Part shown: positions 21,429 through 23,417 of the stretch, one piece after another
Numbering within the stretch: the stretch's first letter is position 1
Layout of the letters: every line of letters begins with the position of its first letter
From: JBGPTK01 sp041497605
GTDB taxonomy: Bacteria > Acidobacteriota > Terriglobia > Acidiferrales > UBA7541
Length of the DNA: 23,417 bases
Assembly (NCBI GenBank): GCA_041497605.1
Contig: JBGQGW010000025.1
Location: 1 to 23,417, forward strand
Direction of reading: 5' to 3'
Notes under the pieces: generated by a model
Seen by the model: only the letters and a program-made list of their open reading frames with translations
Told to the model about the DNA's origin: nothing
Databases searched by the model: none
Program-made: the position numbers and the translations under genes

Positions 21429-22472
21429 ATGCGCCGCCCTATCCTTTCTGTATTGACGTTCGCTTGCGCGCTCCTTGCAGTGACACCGTGCACTGCCCAG
21501 ACTGGCGGCGGAGCGGGAACCAGACCCAATCGGACCCAAGCCATGAATCTCGATGGAACGGTCTACGGTCCGGATAGCGGGATGGCTCTAAACAATATCA
21601 AGATTGAACTGCTTTCCCCCCACGGCGGAGTGGTTGCGACGACTTTCACCGATCCGAACGGCCGATTCTCCTTCCGAGGACTGGCGCCGGCCGCCTACAT
21701 TATCCAAATGAATGAATCGGGATACGATCCCGTTCATGAGAACGTGGATTTGACGTTCGGCTCGAGTCAGAGCGTGAGTATCTTCTTGAAAACCAGTGAG
21801 GCGAAGGGGCCGCCTCAAAACGGCCCGATGACCTCTGCGCACGAGCTTGCCCTGCCGCAAAAGATTCGCGATGCACTGCAAGTGGGGCGGAAGAAGCTCT
21901 ACGGCAAGAAAGATCCGCGAGGCAGCCTCGCGGATTTCCAGACTGCGATTGATGGCGCCCCCGGCTGCTATGAGGCCTACTACGAGCTGGGCGCCGCCCG
22001 CTGGCAGCTCGGGCAAACGCAGGAGGCGGAAGCAGCGTTTCGCAAGTCCGTGGAACTGAGCACGGAGAAATACGGGCGCGCCGATCTGGGCCTGGGCGCG
22101 CTTTTAGCCGACCGAAACCAGTTCGCGGACGCCGAGAAAATTCTTCGCCGCGGGCTCGAATCTGAGCCAACTTCCTGGCTGGGCCACTTCGAATTGGCCC
22201 GGGCCCTATTTGGCGAGGGACGCCTTGAGGAGGCAGAAACATCTGCTCTGCAAGCCCGCAACCTCAAACCCGATGCACTCGGCGTTTACCGGTTGCTGAC
22301 CAACATTCATCTGCGGATGAACAACACCGTGGCAGCTCTCCAAGACGTGGATATTGGCAGCAAACTCGCCCCGGAGGGTCCCGGAGGCCAACAAGCTAAA
22401 CAGTTGCGTGAAAAAGTGCAGCACTCGATGGCACAGGCGAAGCCTCCGGCAGCGGAGCCGCCGAAACCCTGA
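21429..22472 (+). CDS. Secreted carboxypeptidase-regulatory-like plus TPR protein, tandem copy 3
   Basis: The product is 347 residues. The signal peptide MRRPILSVLTFACALLAVTP is cut near C-T-A-Q (about 21-24), followed by a short Gly/Thr-rich segment. The carboxypeptidase-regulatory-like domain (about 38-120) has L-D-G-T-V-Y-G-P-D-S-G, T-D-P-N-G-R-F-S-F-R-G-L-A-P-A-A-Y and M-N-E-S-G-Y-D-P. The shared motif A-H-E-L-A-L-P-Q-K-I comes next, then TPR units with C-Y-E-A-Y-Y-E-L-G-A-A-R-W-Q-L-G-Q, and a Pro-rich end, P-P-K-P. By eye it is closer to copy 1 than to copy 2 around the first TPR. The ATG at 21429 has AGGAGG 5 bases upstream. The RNase gene fragment lies just before it, which suggests it arose with a segmental duplication that included the end of that gene. 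Confidence 0.87.
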   Translation: MRRPILSVLTFACALLAVTPCTAQTGGGAGTRPNRTQAMNLDGTVYGPDSGMALNNIKIELLSPHGGVVATTFTDPNGRFSFRGLAPAAYIIQMNESGYDPVHENVDLTFGSSQSVSIFLKTSEAKGPPQNGPMTSAHELALPQKIRDALQVGRKKLYGKKDPRGSLADFQTAIDGAPGCYEAYYELGAARWQLGQTQEAEAAFRKSVELSTEKYGRADLGLGALLADRNQFADAEKILRRGLESEPTSWLGHFELARALFGEGRLEEAETSALQARNLKPDALGVYRLLTNIHLRMNNTVAALQDVDIGSKLAPEGPGGQQAKQLREKVQHSMAQAKPPAAEPPKP

Positions 22473-22545
22473 ATGACTCTGAAAATTTCACACTGAACTG
22501 GTATCCGTTTGGCGGTTTCGTCATTCCAGAAAAATACAGAGCACC

Positions 22546-22581
22546 ACTAACGGGGTGGGTAGCCTCCACCACAGGGAAACT
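22546..22581. repeat. Hairpin repeat element, copy B (after tandem copy 3)
   Basis: GGTGG (22554-22558) pairs with CCACC (22566-22570) over the loop GTAGCCT, followed by ACAGGGAAAC. The arms and right flank match copy A at 21031-21066, while the loop differs. It lies in the convergent spacer between copy 3 and the next minus-strand gene, so it could act as a terminator from either side, although no T-run is present. Confidence 0.5.
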
Positions 22582-22654
22582 GACCGGTTTCTCATCCCAT
22601 ACTCCCACGTGAAATTGAGGCGGACTGCTGGAGCGAGCGCCCCGTATGGGGGAT

Positions 22655-23065
22655 TTAGCTGGCGGAGGATATCTTCGTGGCTACGCCGGCTTGTGCGAAG
22701 GCGGAAACTTCTTCGAGGCGCAGCCCGATGACGAACATCGGCATGGGTGCGACGCGGCCCCAACGATTCAATTCCCAGCGGGCGCGGATAAATTTCACTT
22801 CCGGGCGAAGAGTGAGATCGAGTACCTGGCGGACGTGGCCCCGGTAGAAGCTTTGAGGAATTTTGAGTAAGGGCTTCGAGCCCCATTCATTTCCGCCGGC
22901 GGAACCCCATATGGAGACATCGAGCGATTCCTGTTCCAATTGATCGATGATTTCCAGGGTGCAGAGAAACGTACGAGTGCCGCTGCCGCTGATGTCTAGA
23001 GCGGGGCCGTCTCCCTTGGCCGTAACCCGCGTGCCGAACGAAATCAAATCGAATTGCATGGCCAC
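22655..23065 (-). CDS. Hypothetical cytoplasmic protein (136 residues)
   Basis: The product has no signal peptide or membrane segment. It begins M-A-M-Q-F-D-L-I-S-F-G-T-R-V-T-A and has alternating strand-like segments (R-T-F-L-C-T-L-E-I-I-D-Q-L, L-D-V-S-I-W-G-S-A-G-G and P-E-V-K-F-I-R-A-R-W-E-L-N-R-W-G), which suggest a small beta-sandwich. GTG 23065 is chosen over ATG 23059 because GGAGAGAG lies 6 bases before it. It is on the same strand as the aminotransferase, about 80 bases downstream of it, so the two may be co-transcribed. I do not recognise a family; no catalytic motif is visible. Confidence 0.65.
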   Translation of the reverse strand: MAMQFDLISFGTRVTAKGDGPALDISGSGTRTFLCTLEIIDQLEQESLDVSIWGSAGGNEWGSKPLLKIPQSFYRGHVRQVLDLTLRPEVKFIRARWELNRWGRVAPMPMFVIGLRLEEVSAFAQAGVATKISSAS

Positions 23066-23147
23066 GCTGTTCTCTCTCCAGTTGACTGGCGGATTCTAGC
23101 ACAGCTTTCGCGCCCGTTTCGCCGCCAGCCCGCCAATGAGAAATCGA

Positions 23148-23417
23148 TCAGGCTCGGTTAGGACGAAGTTTGGCGAGCCGGCCGGCGGCTGCTTCGAGGG
23201 TTGAATCTTTCTTGCAAAACGTAAATCGCAGATGACGGCTGCCGTCGGCGGGATTGTGATAAAAGCTTGAGCCAGGAACCGCCGCAACACCGATTTCTTT
23301 CACCAGATACCGCGCGAACTCCAAATCGTTGGGAAAACCGAAAGCGGAAATGTCCGTCATGATGTAATACGCGCCATGGGGCTTGAAGCAGCGGAAGCCG
23401 GCTTTTTCGAGGATGCC
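23148..23417 (-). CDS. Class I/II PLP-dependent aminotransferase, C-terminal part
   Basis: The gene runs off the right edge of the window; 89 residues are visible and it ends at TGA 23148-23150. The visible part starts G-I-L-E-K-A-G-F-R-C-F-K-P-H-G-A-Y-Y-I-M-T-D-I-S. It continues with V-K-E-I-G-V-A-A-V-P-G-S-S-F-Y and H-L-R-F-T-F-C-K-K. This is the end of the small domain of fold-type I aminotransferases, and the Arg in L-R-F-T-F is the one that binds the substrate carboxylate. The segment most resembles the kynurenine/methionine aminotransferase (YbdL/KAT-like) group, but the catalytic Lys lies outside the window, so substrate and symbol are left open. Confidence 0.88.
   Translation of the reverse strand, partial: GILEKAGFRCFKPHGAYYIMTDISAFGFPNDLEFARYLVKEIGVAAVPGSSFYHNPADGSRHLRFTFCKKDSTLEAAAGRLAKLRPNRA

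Overview
The window looks like a chromosomal segment of a moderately high-GC Gram-negative bacterium, most likely an acidobacterium. This is inferred from three things: several secreted proteins pairing a carboxypeptidase-regulatory-like domain with TPRs, an AsmA-like protein next to a secreted S9 peptidase, and short spacer repeats that read as spurious frames. No phage, transposase, CRISPR array or rRNA was seen.

Layout. Bases 1-339 hold the 3' end of an isochorismatase-family hydrolase (+). Everything from 581 to 15117 is on the minus strand. In minus-strand transcription order it is: an ECF sigma factor and its overlapping zinc-finger anti-sigma factor (15117-13646), two secreted TPR proteins (13487-10936), RNase III, signal peptidase I and a 50-residue DUF3309-like protein (10920-9180), a DUF1328 protein (9074-8910), a large AsmA-like protein (8797-6152), a repeat-containing spacer, a secreted S9 peptidase (5820-3640), two overlapping secreted paralogues of unknown function (3556-1528), and an XRE-type regulator with a small membrane protein (1460-581). 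The sigma/anti-sigma/TPR/TPR/rnc/lepB/DUF3309 block is closely spaced and may be one or two transcripts linking envelope signalling, RNA processing and protein export.

From 15380 the window holds a good sigma70-like promoter, a decayed tRNA-like sequence and an intact tRNA-Ala(GGC), all on the plus strand. A secreted protein built from two copies of one domain (15659-16993, -) is divergent from a beta-CASP metallo-beta-lactamase RNase (17156-18547, +). Three tandem paralogous secreted proteins follow (18799-22472, +). A fragment matching the last ~35 residues of the RNase lies just before the third of them, a scar of segmental duplication. The window ends with an unknown small protein and the C-terminal part of a PLP aminotransferase, both on the minus strand.

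The observations most worth following up are the duplication scar, the tRNA-like remnant, the anti-sigma factor with a TonB-C-like extracytoplasmic domain paired with a sigma factor carrying a histidine-rich tail, and the hairpin element repeated after two of the tandem paralogues. Function calls come from reading motifs by eye; no database search was run.
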